In this document: piece after piece, positions 37,392 through 48,024 of the stretch
Position numbering within the stretch: position 1 is the stretch's first letter
Layout of the letters: each line of letters begins with the position of its first letter
Assembly (NCBI GenBank): GCA_021822385.1
Contig: JAKARC010000001.1
Span: 107,384 to 171,383 of the forward strand
DNA length: 64,000 nt
Reading direction: 5' to 3'
Source: Pseudomonadota bacterium
GTDB lineage: Bacteria; Pseudomonadota; Gammaproteobacteria; Steroidobacterales; Steroidobacteraceae
The notes under the pieces: model-generated
Databases searched by the model: none
Seen by the model: the letters and a program-made list of their open reading frames with translations, nothing else
What the model was told of the DNA's origin: nothing
Translations under genes and position numbers: made by a program

Positions 37392-37574
37392 CAAGACGGA
37401 ACTCAACGCAATACGTATGCACGGGACTAGCAAGCGCCGTGCCAGCTCGACCCCGGGGGAAAATGGCGGCCGTGACAGCGTTTCCGGCCGCGCGTGCGGC
37501 GTTTGCGCACGGATTTGGCGCAAGCGGGACTGCCGGCTGCACCGGTGTGGAGCACGCCGGGCGGGCGGTGCGGA

Positions 37575-38216
37575 TCACTCGAGCGTGGTGCCGCCGGCAA
37601 GGAATGCGATCTCCTCGGCAGTGCTCGGACGAGCGAGGATCGGATTGCGCTCCGGGAAGCGGCCGAAGCGGGCGATGATTGCGTGTTGCCGCTGCGCCAG
37701 AGCGTGCATCTCGGCGAGGAACGGCCGCAATTCACCGGGGGTCTCGTGCAGCACCCGCCGGTAGGCCGAGACGGACTCTTCCTGGGCATCCAGTCGTTCG
37801 GCATGCTGCAGCGGCATGTACAGAAAGACCCGCTCGAGGGGTGACAGCGCCACGTCCGCCGCGGCTTGCAGAGCGGAAAGCGCCAGCGCGAGCGCGCGCG
37901 CATCGGTGCTGAAGGCGCGCGGCGTACCCGTGAAGGCGTTGCGCGGGAGCAGATCGAGCAACAGTATCAGCGCCAGCGCGCGGTGCGGACTGGCCGTCCA
38001 CCCGTCGAGTTCGCCGGCGGCGGCGCGCGCCATGTGAGCTCCAAAGCGCTCGCGGATCATCGCTCCGATCGGCGCCTGCCGCGCGGCCGAGCCGATCCCA
38101 AACCACAGTTGCCGCCGCTCATCGACGGTCTTGACGCCGAGCGGCGCCGGTCCGAACCAGAAGCGGTTGATCTCGAGCGCCTGGTCCGCCCGGAATGCTC
38201 CGCGGCGCGCGCTCAT
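37575..38216 (-). CDS. DUF924 family protein
   Basis: A 213-residue helical protein: INRFWFGP at the N-terminus, ALALILLLDLLPRNAFTGTPRAFSTDARAL, VFLYMPLQHAERLDAQEESV, and FGRFPERNPILARPSTAEEIAFL. These match the DUF924 family, which has a TPR-like fold and no known role. It is followed upstream on the same strand by an unrecognised gene (7-base gap). Confidence 0.92.
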   Translation of the reverse strand: MSARRGAFRADQALEINRFWFGPAPLGVKTVDERRQLWFGIGSAARQAPIGAMIRERFGAHMARAAAGELDGWTASPHRALALILLLDLLPRNAFTGTPRAFSTDARALALALSALQAAADVALSPLERVFLYMPLQHAERLDAQEESVSAYRRVLHETPGELRPFLAEMHALAQRQHAIIARFGRFPERNPILARPSTAEEIAFLAGGTTLE

Positions 38217-38223
38217 GACCCGC

Positions 38224-38604
38224 CTATTCGCAGAGGCTTTCGAGATAGCCTTGGGCGACGGGCGAGAGGCGCTTCAATGCAAGTGCCCGCGCCTTGGGTG
38301 CATCCACGATGTATTCCAGCGGGCCGGAGACCAGCATCTGGCGGATACCCGGGTGACGGGCCGAGACCCGCGCCATCTTGTTCAAAACGGTGAAACCGCG
38401 ATTGATCTTCCGCCGGGGCGCGCGGTTCTGCTCGATGGTGCGCGCCAGGTATTGACCGAAGCGCACGTAGAGAAAGTAATCGTCGTCGCCGACCTGAAAG
38501 CGTGCTTCGGCGAAGAAGTCGGGGAAGTTCTTTTCCAGATACGAGTTGACGCTGCAGAGAGCGGGGCGGGGACTGCGATCGGACGACGCTGTTCGCTGCT
38601 TCAT
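38224..38604 (-). CDS. hypothetical protein, 126 residues
   Basis: Not recognised. A soluble protein with an aromatic-rich core (YLEKNFPDFFAEARFQVGDDDYFLYVRFGQYLA) and basic segment NRAPRRKINRGFTVLNKM. ATG 38604 follows GGAGGT at 12 bases; GTG 38616 is too close to that site. It lies directly downstream of the truncated sensor gene, overlapping its end only if the longer start is used, and just before DUF924; the three may be one transcript. Confidence 0.6.
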   Translation of the reverse strand: MKQRTASSDRSPRPALCSVNSYLEKNFPDFFAEARFQVGDDDYFLYVRFGQYLARTIEQNRAPRRKINRGFTVLNKMARVSARHPGIRQMLVSGPLEYIVDAPKARALALKRLSPVAQGYLESLCE

Positions 38605-38612
38605 TTCGCGGG

Positions 38613-39926
38613 TCACACCTCCAGAGGGTCCAGACCGCCATCGTTGGACGTCGCGGGCGGCACCACACCCCGCGGCGCGGCGCGAATGGTGCGCGAGAAG
38701 ACCGCTCGATGCAAGCGAAATCGTCCACAGGTTTGGTGCGTGTCGCAGACGCGTTGCGCAGTGGCGCCGCCCGCCGCCGGGCGGCGGGCTTGGCGCACGA
38801 TCCGCACAGCGAGCACGATGGCGCCGAGGAAGGCGATCAGGCTCGCGGCGAGGATCAGATCCAGCAATTGCTGCAGCGTCTGATCGGGTCCGTGAGCCCA
38901 GCGAGCCGATGTTTGTGTCACCTCGAGTCCGGCAATGATGCCGCGGCCGGACGGGCCGCGGATGGGTGCGCCGGCGCTGATGGGCGCATCATGGCCCGCG
39001 TCAGCAAGCCTTTGGAACAACAGCGTCAGCATGCTCGCGTGCGGCGCTGGAATCCCCGGCACGATCGGCGCGAGCGCCTGCGCGAGCGGCGCGCCGTCGG
39101 TGGTGGTCACGACCAGCCGCAGCCCCGGCCGCAGGAGGCGATGCAGGTAGGCCGGCAGTGCCGCCGAAGCGACGATCAATCCGCCGCGAGCGCGCAGGGT
39201 GCGCGGATCAAGCATGCCGAAGAAGCGCGGCGGCGTCTCGCGCCGGTCACGGTCCTCGATCAGGATACCGAAGGGACCTCCGATCATCGCGAGCGGCATT
39301 GCGAACTCGACAGCGTAGCCGAAGGGCTCGAGCTGCAGGTTTCCGACGATGCGGGGATCGGGGATCGGCTGCTGCCGGCCGTATGCTCCGATGACGATGC
39401 GACGTGCCATCAGAGGTCCTGCGCCTTCGAGCGGCAGGAACTCGGCGTGTGCGCGGCCAAGCGGCCCGCCAAAGCCGATCCAGACCAGATCCCCGATGGC
39501 CGCGGGACCCAGTGGATTGGCCAGGGGCGTACCGAATACGGGATGCGGATCTGTGACGCGCAACGCGACATAAAGCATCCGCCCATCGACGCCGGTGAGA
39601 ATGTCGAAATGGCGGGTGCCGGTGCCGTAGCGACGCCAGGGGCGGATCTGCGGCCAGCCGACCGGATAGTCGGCGAAGGCGATCGGCGCCCGCAGCGGAA
39701 CCGGTATCAGTGTGTCGGGTCCCGGATCGAGTGTCTCGGCCGGATAACGGTAGATGAGACGTGCCCGACCCTGAAGCGAGGCGGCCAGCGTGCGCGCCAG
39801 CCGGCTCAAGTGGCGCTGTTCACTGTGGCGCAGCTGTCGTTCCATCTCGCGCGCGTGGCGGACCGCGTCCCAGGGCAGCACCAGGGCCACCAGCACCAGC
39901 AGCAACAGCGAGAGCCAGGATCGCAT
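38613..39926 (-). CDS. sensor-type membrane protein resembling the input half of the sortase-system histidine kinase
   Basis: A 437-residue protein. An N-terminal membrane helix and REME motif (WLSLLLLVLVALVLPWDAVRHAREMERQLRHSE) are followed by a periplasmic region with a carbohydrate-binding-like fold (FDILTGVDGRMLYVALRVTD; IGDLVWIGFGGPLGRAHAEF) and a second domain. A second helix comes near residues 360-380 (LDLILAASLIAFLGAIVLAV). This layout matches the proteobacterial dedicated sortase system kinase (PdsS, about 700 residues), but no HAMP, HisKA or HATPase follows: the last 55 residues are low-complexity and the gene ends. It may be a truncated or a sensor-only protein. Confidence 0.6.
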   Translation of the reverse strand: MRSWLSLLLLVLVALVLPWDAVRHAREMERQLRHSEQRHLSRLARTLAASLQGRARLIYRYPAETLDPGPDTLIPVPLRAPIAFADYPVGWPQIRPWRRYGTGTRHFDILTGVDGRMLYVALRVTDPHPVFGTPLANPLGPAAIGDLVWIGFGGPLGRAHAEFLPLEGAGPLMARRIVIGAYGRQQPIPDPRIVGNLQLEPFGYAVEFAMPLAMIGGPFGILIEDRDRRETPPRFFGMLDPRTLRARGGLIVASAALPAYLHRLLRPGLRLVVTTTDGAPLAQALAPIVPGIPAPHASMLTLLFQRLADAGHDAPISAGAPIRGPSGRGIIAGLEVTQTSARWAHGPDQTLQQLLDLILAASLIAFLGAIVLAVRIVRQARRPAAGGATAQRVCDTHQTCGRFRLHRAVFSRTIRAAPRGVVPPATSNDGGLDPLEV

Positions 39927-39935
39927 CGATGCGTT

Positions 39936-39966
39936 TTGACAATCTGGGCGACTACGCGCTTATAGT
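39936..39966 (+). promoter_or_regulatory. candidate sigma-70 promoter of the malic enzyme gene
   Basis: A perfect -35 TTGACA (39936-39941) is followed by -10 TATAGT (39961-39966) at 19 bases, or TTATAG at 18. It sits at the junction between the divergent sensor gene and the malic enzyme, 36 bases before the preferred ATG 40003. The spacer is slightly long. Confidence 0.5.
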
Positions 39967-40002
39967 GACACCACTGCACACCCTGTGTCCGTGGCCAGGA
40001 TC

Positions 40003-41292
40003 ATGAAGATACCGGAAATTTTGCGTGTCGAGACGGTTCACCAGCCGGGCAGTCTCGCCAAAGTTCTGCAGGTGATTGCCGCGGCGGGTCTGACCATCCA
40101 GCATTTGACCGCCGTGCGGCGCGTGGAAGGCAAAACGCTCTGGGAAATCACCCTGGAGATGGATGAGGAAGCCGACCGCAGTCTCTACGCGCAGATCGAC
40201 CAGCTGCCCAATGCCCGCTTCATCGGCAAGTCTGATCGCGTATTCAATCTGCACCGGGGCGGCAAGATCCGTACCATGGCGAGCCTGCCGATCAACACAC
40301 TACAGACGCTGCGCGATATTTATACCCCAGGGGTCGCCCGGGTATGCCTGGCGATTCAGCAGGATCCGCAACTGGCGCACGAATATACCAACGTCGACAG
40401 TACGGTGGCGGTGATTACCAACGGCACGGCCATCCTCGGCCTGGGGAATATCGGACCGCTGGCGGGATTGCCGGTGATGGAGGGCAAGGCGGCGCTGTTC
40501 GCGGACTTGGTGGGTCTTTCAGCCGTGCCGATCCTGCTCGAGCAGACCCGGCCCGAGAAGGTCGTCGAGCTCATCTGTGGTATTCATTTGTCCTTTGGCG
40601 CGATCCAGCTCGAGGATTTTGCTGCGCCGGAATGCTTTGCCATCGAGTCCGCGCTGCGCGAGCGGCTCGAGAAGCCGATTCTGCATGATGACCAGCACGG
40701 CACTGCCGTCGTTGCGCTCGCTGCGCTGATCAATGCGGCGCGCCGTGCCGGGCGCAATCTTGCTGACAGCACGGTCGGGCAGATCGGTCTGGGCGCCGCC
40801 GGCACGGGGATCGTGCGCCTACTGCGCGCCCACGGCGTCAAGCGGGTGCTTGGTGCCGACCGCAGTCCGCAGGCGCTGGCGCGCCTCGAGGCGCTCGGAG
40901 CCGAAGGCGCGAGTATGGAATCGATCATGCAGCACGCGGATATCGTGGTGGCGACCACGGGAGTCAAGGGTTTGATCCGGCCCGAATGGGTCCGGCCGGG
41001 ACAGGTGATTCTGGCGCTGTCCAATCCTGATCCGGAAATCGAGCCGAACCTGGCCCGCGAGCACGGTGCGAGCTTCGCGGCCGATGGCAAGGGCATCAAC
41101 AACGTGCTCGCGTTCCCGGGACTGTTCAAAGGCGCACTTGCCGCCAGAGCCAAGCGATTTACCGATGCGATGCTCATGGCTGCGGCGCAGACGCTGGCGA
41201 CTCTCGCCGAGGATGATGCGCTGGTTCCGGGACCGCTTGACAAGAACGTGCACGAGCGGGTGGCCGCCGCCGTCGAGGCGGCAGCCTCTTAA
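40003..41292 (+). CDS. NAD(P)-dependent malic enzyme with N-terminal ACT domain
   Basis: A 429-residue enzyme. The first ~75 residues form an ACT regulatory domain ([30 protein letters not shown]). The malic enzyme core follows: [68 protein letters not shown], and the dinucleotide fold [21 protein letters not shown]. It decarboxylates malate to pyruvate. ATG 40003 follows AGGA; GTG 39985 is an alternative with no ribosome site. It lacks the phosphotransacetylase domain of MaeB (about 760 residues). Confidence 0.92.
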   Translation: MKIPEILRVETVHQPGSLAKVLQVIAAAGLTIQHLTAVRRVEGKTLWEITLEMDEEADRSLYAQIDQLPNARFIGKSDRVFNLHRGGKIRTMASLPINTLQTLRDIYTPGVARVCLAIQQDPQLAHEYTNVDSTVAVITNGTAILGLGNIGPLAGLPVMEGKAALFADLVGLSAVPILLEQTRPEKVVELICGIHLSFGAIQLEDFAAPECFAIESALRERLEKPILHDDQHGTAVVALAALINAARRAGRNLADSTVGQIGLGAAGTGIVRLLRAHGVKRVLGADRSPQALARLEALGAEGASMESIMQHADIVVATTGVKGLIRPEWVRPGQVILALSNPDPEIEPNLAREHGASFAADGKGINNVLAFPGLFKGALAARAKRFTDAMLMAAAQTLATLAEDDALVPGPLDKNVHERVAAAVEAAAS

Positions 41293-41299
41293 GCTGCAC

Positions 41300-42184
41300 T
41301 CAGGCCGCGGTCGCCTCAGGGGTCATCAAGGTGCGCAGCTTGCCGAGCGCATTGGCTTCGATCTGCCGGATGCGCTCCGCGGAAACGCCATACTGACCGG
41401 CCAGCTCGTGCAACGTGGCTTTCTTCTCGCGGATCCAGCGGCGCTCGAGAATGTCGCGGCTGCGCTCATCGAGTCTCTCGAGCGCGCTATGCAGGCGCGA
41501 GGAGGAGTCCTGCTCCCATTCGGCGTCTTCGACCTGGTCGGCCGGATCGGCCTCGGGAGACGGCAGGTACGCTGCGGGACTGTACGTCTCGTCCTCGTCC
41601 GCATCCGGCATTGGATCGAATGCCAGATCATGCGCGGCGAGACGCTTTTCCATTTCAGTGACCTCGCTTGGACTGACGCCGAGGTCGCGAGCCACCGCTG
41701 CGGTTTCCTCCGCGGAGAGCCAGGTGAGGTTCTTCTTCAGGCGGCGCAGATTGAAAAACAGCTTGCGTTGCGCCTTGGTCGTCGCAATCTTCACCAGACG
41801 CCAATTGCGTAGAACGTACTCATGGATTTCCGCCCGGATCCAATGAATGGCGAAGGACACCAGACGAACGTTCAGTGCCGGATCGAAGCGCTTCACCGCT
41901 TTCATCAGCCCGACGTTGCCTTCCTGAATGAGATCCCCGAGAGGCAGGCCATACCCTCGGTAGCCCCGCGCGACGTGGACCACGAAGCGCAGGTGAGCGA
42001 GAACCAATTTGCGTGCGGCATCGAGATCGCCCTGTGTGCGAAAGCGCTCGGCGAGGGCATGTTCCGTTTCGCGATCGAGCACCGGGATACGGCTGACCCG
42101 CTCGATATACGAATCGACGCTGCCAATGGGGCCGACGACCGCGAAGTCGTTGGGTCGGGCAATCACTGCAGTACTGGTGGACAT
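41300..42184 (-). CDS. rpoH: RNA polymerase heat-shock sigma factor RpoH
   Basis: A 294-residue sigma-32. Region 2 contains [41 protein letters not shown] and [40 protein letters not shown], split here into its helices and including the RpoH box. Region 4 is [42 protein letters not shown] 42184 is chosen because GGGAG lies 5 bases upstream; longer readings (GTG 42223) would run through the CIRCE operator. Convergent with the malic enzyme gene, 7 bases apart. Confidence 0.95.
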   Translation of the reverse strand: MSTSTAVIARPNDFAVVGPIGSVDSYIERVSRIPVLDRETEHALAERFRTQGDLDAARKLVLAHLRFVVHVARGYRGYGLPLGDLIQEGNVGLMKAVKRFDPALNVRLVSFAIHWIRAEIHEYVLRNWRLVKIATTKAQRKLFFNLRRLKKNLTWLSAEETAAVARDLGVSPSEVTEMEKRLAAHDLAFDPMPDADEDETYSPAAYLPSPEADPADQVEDAEWEQDSSSRLHSALERLDERSRDILERRWIREKKATLHELAGQYGVSAERIRQIEANALGKLRTLMTPEATAA

Positions 42185-42212
42185 CAACGCTCCCATGCGC
42201 TTGCATTCAATA

Positions 42213-42239
42213 TTAGCACTCACATCATTTGAGTGCTAA
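42213..42239. promoter_or_regulatory. CIRCE operator (HrcA binding site) upstream of rpoH
   Basis: The sequence is TTAGCACTC (42213-42221), nine-base spacer ACATCATTT, GAGTGCTAA (42231-42239): an exact match to the CIRCE consensus TTAGCACTC-N9-GAGTGCTAA. It lies 28 bases upstream of the rpoH ATG, in the expected 5' leader position. HrcA normally represses groESL and dnaK operons through this element, so rpoH itself is probably under HrcA control here. Confidence 0.93.
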
Positions 42240-42415
42240 TCGCGTCCCGAGTTCCCGTCCATACCGATAAGTTCACGTTATAGTCTGCAGCCGGGGACAG
42301 GCACGCGCGACGCCATTACTCGGCCTATATCTAGGCTTTATGGGACCGCCTTCGGGAGCGTCCGGCCGGGATTGGCTTCCGCGAGCCCCCTCCGCCGGTT
42401 ACCCTCCCCACTCTC

Positions 42416-43231
42416 ATGCCAGAGCTTCCCGAAGTCGAGACCACGCGTCGCGGTATTGCACCGCACGTGACCGGGCGCAGGATCGTCGCCTTGCAGGTCT
42501 ACGAAAGGCGGTTGCGCTGGCCGATCGCACGCTCATTGGCACCCCGGCTGGCGGGCCAGCGCATCGTGGCCACGGCTCGACGTGCCAAATACCTGCTCCT
42601 GACGCTCGAGCGGGGCACGGTGATCATCCATCTGGGGATGTCCGGCTCCTTGCGCGTGTTGCCGGAGGGCACGCCGCGCATGCGCCATGATCAATACGAC
42701 CTGAAGCTCGATTCCGGTCGGGTATTACGCTTCAACGATCCGAGGCGCTTCGGCAGCCTGCATTTCACCGACGGCGATCCGGCCCGACACCGGCTTTTGA
42801 AAGATCTGGCCCCGGAGCCCTTCGATCACCGCTTCGATGCCCAGTATCTCTGGGCGATCTCGCGCGGCCGGCGGACGGCGATCAAAACGCTGCTGATGAA
42901 CAGCCGCCTGGTTGTCGGCGTGGGGAACATCTATGCCAACGAGGCGCTGTTTCATGCTGGGGTGCGCCCCGGGCGCGCGGCGGGGCGCCTGTCACGCGTC
43001 GAGGCACAGCGACTCGTCGCCGCCGTGCGGGCCGTTCTCGCGCAGGCCATCCGATCCGGCGGAACGACACTGCGCGATTACGTGGGTGCGGATGGCGCGC
43101 CGGGAGAGTTCCGCCGCCAGCTGTTCGTGTATGAGCGCGCCGGAGTGCCGTGCCGCGCCTGCGGAACCTCTATCCGGCGCCGCATCCAGCAAGGTCGTTC
43201 GAGCTATTTCTGTCCGGTCTGCCAGTGCTGA
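42416..43231 (+). CDS. mutM: formamidopyrimidine-DNA glycosylase
   Basis: A 271-residue Fpg. The invariant N-terminal PELPE has catalytic Pro2 and Glu3. Other motifs are GRRIVALQVYERRLRW, HLGMSGSLRV, DPRRFGSL, NSRLVVGVGNIYANEALFHAGVRPGR, which is split between helices and the H2TH, and the C-terminal zinc finger CRACGTSIRRRIQQGRSSYFCPVC. It removes 8-oxoguanine and formamidopyrimidines. Full length; followed convergently by coaD at 5 bases. Confidence 0.96.
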   Translation: MPELPEVETTRRGIAPHVTGRRIVALQVYERRLRWPIARSLAPRLAGQRIVATARRAKYLLLTLERGTVIIHLGMSGSLRVLPEGTPRMRHDQYDLKLDSGRVLRFNDPRRFGSLHFTDGDPARHRLLKDLAPEPFDHRFDAQYLWAISRGRRTAIKTLLMNSRLVVGVGNIYANEALFHAGVRPGRAAGRLSRVEAQRLVAAVRAVLAQAIRSGGTTLRDYVGADGAPGEFRRQLFVYERAGVPCRACGTSIRRRIQQGRSSYFCPVCQC

Positions 43232-43236
43232 GGACG

Positions 43237-44327
<1,091 letters not shown>

Positions 44328-44379
44328 GCGATCTTTCAGGCCAGTAGATCAGAGCGCTACGATACACTACCGCCTGCTC

Positions 44380-45369
44380 ATGTTCGGACGCGATACCAAA
44401 GACGAAAGCCCCAAGGGCGGGCAGCGTCAGGGCTTTCTACGGCGCCTGACCCAGCGACTCGGCCGCGGCGGCCGGCTCACGTTCGATCTGAGCACTCTGT
44501 TGCGCGGCCGCAAGATCGACGCGGAGCTCCTCGAGGATCTCGAGGCCAGGCTGCTCGGCGCCGACGTGGGCGTCGAGGCAACGCAATCCATCCTCGCCGG
44601 ACTCAACAGGCGCCTGGCGCGCAAAGAGCTTGCCGACGTCGATGCGTTGATTGCGGCGCTGCGCACGGCCGTAGAGGAAATACTGGCGCCGTGCGCGCGC
44701 CCACTGGTCGTGGACTCCTCGCGCCGGCCCTTCACCATCCTCGTGGTCGGTGTGAACGGTTCGGGCAAGACCACCACCATCGGCAAGCTCTCACGCCGCC
44801 TGCACGAGCAGGGTCACAGCGTGCTGCTCGCTGCCGGCGATACCTTCCGCGCGGCGGCAATTGAACAGCTGGCAGTGTGGGCTGACCGCACCGCGGCGAG
44901 CTATGTCGCGCAGCACGCCGGTGCCGATCCGGCCGCGGTCGTGTTCGATGCCCTGCAATCGGCTCGTGCCCGTGGCGTCGATGTCATGATCGCCGATACC
45001 GCCGGGCGTCTGCACAGCCAGGCGCACCTGATGGAGGAGCTGAAGAAGATCAAGCGGGTGCTGCAGCGCGGGGATCCGTCCGCACCGGACGAGGTGCTCC
45101 TGGTGCTGGACGCCAACCAGGGCCAGAATGCTCTTGCCCAAGCCGTGCAGTTTCACGAGGCCATCGGTGTCACCGGGCTTGTGATCACCAAATTGGACGG
45201 GACCGCCAAGGGTGGGATTGTCATTGCCATTGCGCGCCGCCTCGGGCTGCCCATCCGGTTCATCGGCATCGGCGAGCAGCCGGAGGAATTCGGCGATTTC
45301 GACGCGCATGCATTCGCGGCTGCGCTGGTTGCCGGACCTGCAGAAACGTTGGCGCAGGATGGCGGGTGA
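44380..45369 (+). CDS. ftsY: signal recognition particle receptor FtsY
   Basis: A 329-residue SRP-type GTPase. N domain: FLRRLTQRLGRG, LLEDLEARLLGADVGVEATQ. G domain: G1 VGVNGSGKTTTIGKLSRRL, LLAAGDTFRAAAIEQLAVWA, DTAGR, and TKLDGTAKGG. The acidic A domain common in E. coli FtsY is almost absent (about 20 residues before the N domain). ATG 44380 is preferred; the ORF extends up over rsmD as a shadow. It docks ribosome-SRP complexes at the inner membrane. Confidence 0.95.
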   Translation: MFGRDTKDESPKGGQRQGFLRRLTQRLGRGGRLTFDLSTLLRGRKIDAELLEDLEARLLGADVGVEATQSILAGLNRRLARKELADVDALIAALRTAVEEILAPCARPLVVDSSRRPFTILVVGVNGSGKTTTIGKLSRRLHEQGHSVLLAAGDTFRAAAIEQLAVWADRTAASYVAQHAGADPAAVVFDALQSARARGVDVMIADTAGRLHSQAHLMEELKKIKRVLQRGDPSAPDEVLLVLDANQGQNALAQAVQFHEAIGVTGLVITKLDGTAKGGIVIAIARRLGLPIRFIGIGEQPEEFGDFDAHAFAAALVAGPAETLAQDGG

Positions 45370-45439
45370 TACGGGCTGCGCACGTGGCGCCACACGCGAT
45401 CGGTCGCGACGTGGCCACGCGCCACGCCCGGGGCCCGGA

Positions 45440-45595
45440 TTACTTGATCTTGGTTTCTTTGTACGCCACGTGCTTGCGTACCACCGGATCGAACTTGCTC
45501 ACTTCGAGCTTATCCGGATGCAGGCGCTTATTCTTGGTCGTGACATAAAAATGACCGGTGCCCGCGGACGACAGCAGCTTGATCTTTTCGCGCAT
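45440..45595 (-). CDS. rpmG: 50S ribosomal protein L33
   Basis: A 51-residue protein: [51 protein letters not shown]. It matches L33 over its full length. The zinc-free form is used (no CxxC). AGGAG lies 8 bases before the ATG. It follows rpmB on the same strand after 19 bases, the conserved rpmB-rpmG pair. Confidence 0.96.
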   Translation of the reverse strand: MREKIKLLSSAGTGHFYVTTKNKRLHPDKLEVSKFDPVVRKHVAYKETKIK

Positions 45596-45614
45596 GGCGC
45601 AGCTCCTTAATGCC

Positions 45615-45851
45615 TCAGATCTTCATGCCTTGCGCACGCAGACCGGCGACCACCTGGTCGATCCCTTTCTTCTCGATCGTGCGCAGACCGTGCGCCGATA
45701 CGCGCAGTGAAACCCAGCGCTTTTCGGTCTCGAGCCAGAATCGCTGCGTATGCAGGTTCGGCAGGAAGCGGCGACGCCTCTTATTGTTCGCGTGAGAGAC
45801 GCGATTTCCAACTGCCGGCCCTTTGCCGGTAATCTCGCAGACGCGCGACAT
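45615..45851 (-). CDS. rpmB: 50S ribosomal protein L28
   Basis: A 78-residue protein: [59 protein letters not shown]. It matches L28 end to end. It lies 101 bases downstream of radC and 19 bases upstream of rpmG, all on the minus strand. Confidence 0.96.
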   Translation of the reverse strand: MSRVCEITGKGPAVGNRVSHANNKRRRRFLPNLHTQRFWLETEKRWVSLRVSAHGLRTIEKKGIDQVVAGLRAQGMKI

Positions 45852-45952
45852 AAGCGATGACCTTAAAAATCAAATACCTGTAAAGGACGGCAATGGCCGT
45901 CCGGGGGAGGCCGGCTTTATACCAGGAGTGTCCTGCGGCAGCAAGCGCGCCA

Positions 45953-46651
45953 TCACAGCAGCCCGTGCTCGGCAAAGGAATAGCACTGCGTGGCGCCCAC
46001 GATGATATGGTCGAGCACGCGCATGTCCATCAGGGACAGCCCGGCTTTCAGGCGCCGAGTGATGGCTTCATCCGCCGGGCTGGGCGCGAGTTCGCCTGAC
46101 GGATGATTGTGCGCGAGGATCACGGCAGCCGCATTGTGCCGCAGGGCTTGGCGCAGCACTTCGCGCGGATGCACTTGTGCGCAATCGACGGTGCCGCGGA
46201 ACAATTCCTCGAAGGCGATCAGGCGATGGCGACTATCGAGGTGCAGACAGCAGAAGACCTCGTAAGGCCGGTCGCGCAGCTGTGCTTGCAAGAAGCGGAA
46301 CGTCGCCTGCGGTGTCGTCAATGGCTGGCCGGAGCGCAATTCCTCGTGCAAATGGCGGCAGGCCAGCTCGACGGCCGCCTGGATGGCGGCATATCGGGCC
46401 GGCCCGATACCCTTGTGCGTCCACCGGGCGCGCTCGGCGGCAAGCAGGGCGCGCAGCGAACCGAAGTCCGCGAGCAGATTGCGAGCGAGTGCGACCGCCG
46501 AGCAGCCGCGCGTCCCGGAGCCGATCAGCAAGGCGAGCAGTTCCGCGTCGGAAAGTGCGCGCGGGCCGTGCTCGAGCAGCTTCTCGCGCGGCCGCTCGGC
46601 CCGCGGCCAATCGCGAATCGCCAAGATGGGCGCGGCGGCGGTCGAGCGCAT
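45953..46651 (-). CDS. radC: RadC family DNA repair protein
   Basis: A 232-residue protein with an N-terminal UPF0758 helix-hairpin region (RPREKLLEHGPRALSDAELLALLIGSGTRG) and a C-terminal JAB/MPN domain with the metal motif AAVILAHNHPSGELAPSPAD. Its role in repair is debated. ATG 46651 follows AGGAG; the earlier in-frame ATG/GTG are in the coaBC promoter region. Upstream of rpmB, as is usual. Confidence 0.93.
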   Translation of the reverse strand: MRSTAAAPILAIRDWPRAERPREKLLEHGPRALSDAELLALLIGSGTRGCSAVALARNLLADFGSLRALLAAERARWTHKGIGPARYAAIQAAVELACRHLHEELRSGQPLTTPQATFRFLQAQLRDRPYEVFCCLHLDSRHRLIAFEELFRGTVDCAQVHPREVLRQALRHNAAAVILAHNHPSGELAPSPADEAITRRLKAGLSLMDMRVLDHIIVGATQCYSFAEHGLL

Positions 46652-46797
46652 CGGTGGTCTCCTGTGAGTAGGTCGGCCCATCCTCCCGCTGTGCCCCACG
46701 GCTTGACCAGCGCTATGGCCGGCCAGTTCGTGCATAAATGCAAAGTTCCGGTCCTGAGGTTTGCGTCGCCGGGGACGGGGGCCGGATAATCGGGCGC

Positions 46798-48024
46798 ATG
46801 GGGCAAGGCAAACGTATCCTCCTCGGCGTCACCGGCGGCATCGCCGCGTACAAGAGCGCGGAACTTGTACGCCGACTGCGCGAGCGCGGGGCCGAAGTGC
46901 AGGTGGTCATGACGGCAGCGGCGCGGGAGTTCATCTCTCCGCTGGTGTTCCAGGCGCTGTCGGGGCGGCCCGTGCGCGCCGATCTTTGGGATCGTGCGGC
47001 GGAGGCCGCGATGGGTCATATCGAGCTGGCGCGCTGGGCCGAGTGTGTGCTCGTGGCACCGGCGACCGCCGACTTTCTGGCGCGCTTGGCGAGTGGGCGC
47101 GCCGATGATCTGCTCGCCACACTATGTCTTGCCACCACCGCGCCGATCGCCGTGGCACCGGCCATGAATCGGTACATGTGGGCCAATGCGGCGACGGTGG
47201 CCAACATCGCGCAGTTGCGTCAGCGCGGCGTCCACGTTCTCGGGCCCGCCGCGGGCGAGCAGGCCTGCGGCGAGGTGGGTGAGGGCCGCATGCTCGAGCC
47301 GCAGGACCTTGCCGACAGTCTGTTTCAGCTGCACTCGGCGCCGGGCCCGCTTTCGGGACGGCGGGTGCTGATTACCGCCGGTCCAACCCGGGAGCGGATC
47401 GATCCGGTGCGATTCATCAGCAACCGCAGTTCGGGCAAGATGGGCTTTGCCGTCGCACAGGCCGCGCGTGAGGCGGGCGCCGAAGTCGTACTGGTGAGCG
47501 GTCCGGTGGCGCTGGCAACGCCGGCGGGCGTCCGTCGCGTGGACGTGGAGAGCGCTGCCGCGATGTTCACGGCGGTACAGCGCGAAGTTGAGCACGCCGA
47601 CATCTTCATCTCGACGGCCGCGGTGGCCGACTATCGTCCGGCGCATCCCGCCGAGCAGAAGATCAAGAAGCATGCCGAGCGGCTGCAGCTCGAAATGGAG
47701 CGCACCGTCGATGTGCTGGCGAACGTCGCGGCTCGCGCGCACCGCCCGTTCGTGGTTGGATTCGCCGCGGAAACCGAAGCCGTGGAACAGAACGCGCGCG
47801 CCAAGATGCTGAAGAAGGGTCTCGACATGATTGCCGCCAACGAGGTCGGGCATACCAAGGGGTTCGATTGCGAGGAGAACCACCTGATCGTATTGTGGCC
47901 GTCGGCGCGGCGCGATCTCGGTTGCGGGCCTAAGCTCGAGTTGGCCCGCGCACTGGTGCGACTGATTGCCGAATCACACGCCGCCTGGATCGAAGTGCGC
48001 GCGCGCGGCGAGGCGAAGTCTTGA
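46798..48024 (+). CDS. coaBC: bifunctional phosphopantothenoylcysteine decarboxylase / phosphopantothenate-cysteine ligase
   Basis: A 408-residue CoA biosynthesis enzyme (Dfp). CoaC domain: [21 protein letters not shown], the catalytic His in [10 protein letters not shown], and APAMNRYMW. CoaB domain: [31 protein letters not shown], split at the loop, and [19 protein letters not shown] with its PxxxKIKK lysine. ATG 46798 is preferred over upstream GTG codons. The stop overlaps the dut start. Confidence 0.96.
   Translation: MGQGKRILLGVTGGIAAYKSAELVRRLRERGAEVQVVMTAAAREFISPLVFQALSGRPVRADLWDRAAEAAMGHIELARWAECVLVAPATADFLARLASGRADDLLATLCLATTAPIAVAPAMNRYMWANAATVANIAQLRQRGVHVLGPAAGEQACGEVGEGRMLEPQDLADSLFQLHSAPGPLSGRRVLITAGPTRERIDPVRFISNRSSGKMGFAVAQAAREAGAEVVLVSGPVALATPAGVRRVDVESAAAMFTAVQREVEHADIFISTAAVADYRPAHPAEQKIKKHAERLQLEMERTVDVLANVAARAHRPFVVGFAAETEAVEQNARAKMLKKGLDMIAANEVGHTKGFDCEENHLIVLWPSARRDLGCGPKLELARALVRLIAESHAAWIEVRARGEAKS

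Noticed and set aside
38709..39965. 418-codon plus-strand frame opposite the sensor gene
   Set aside because: Arg/Asp/Gln-rich composition typical of an antisense shadow in GC-rich DNA; the minus-strand protein has clear membrane segments and domains.
42185..42223. Start of rpoH at GTG 42223
   Set aside because: It would place the CIRCE operator inside the coding region; ATG 42184 has a GGGAG ribosome site.
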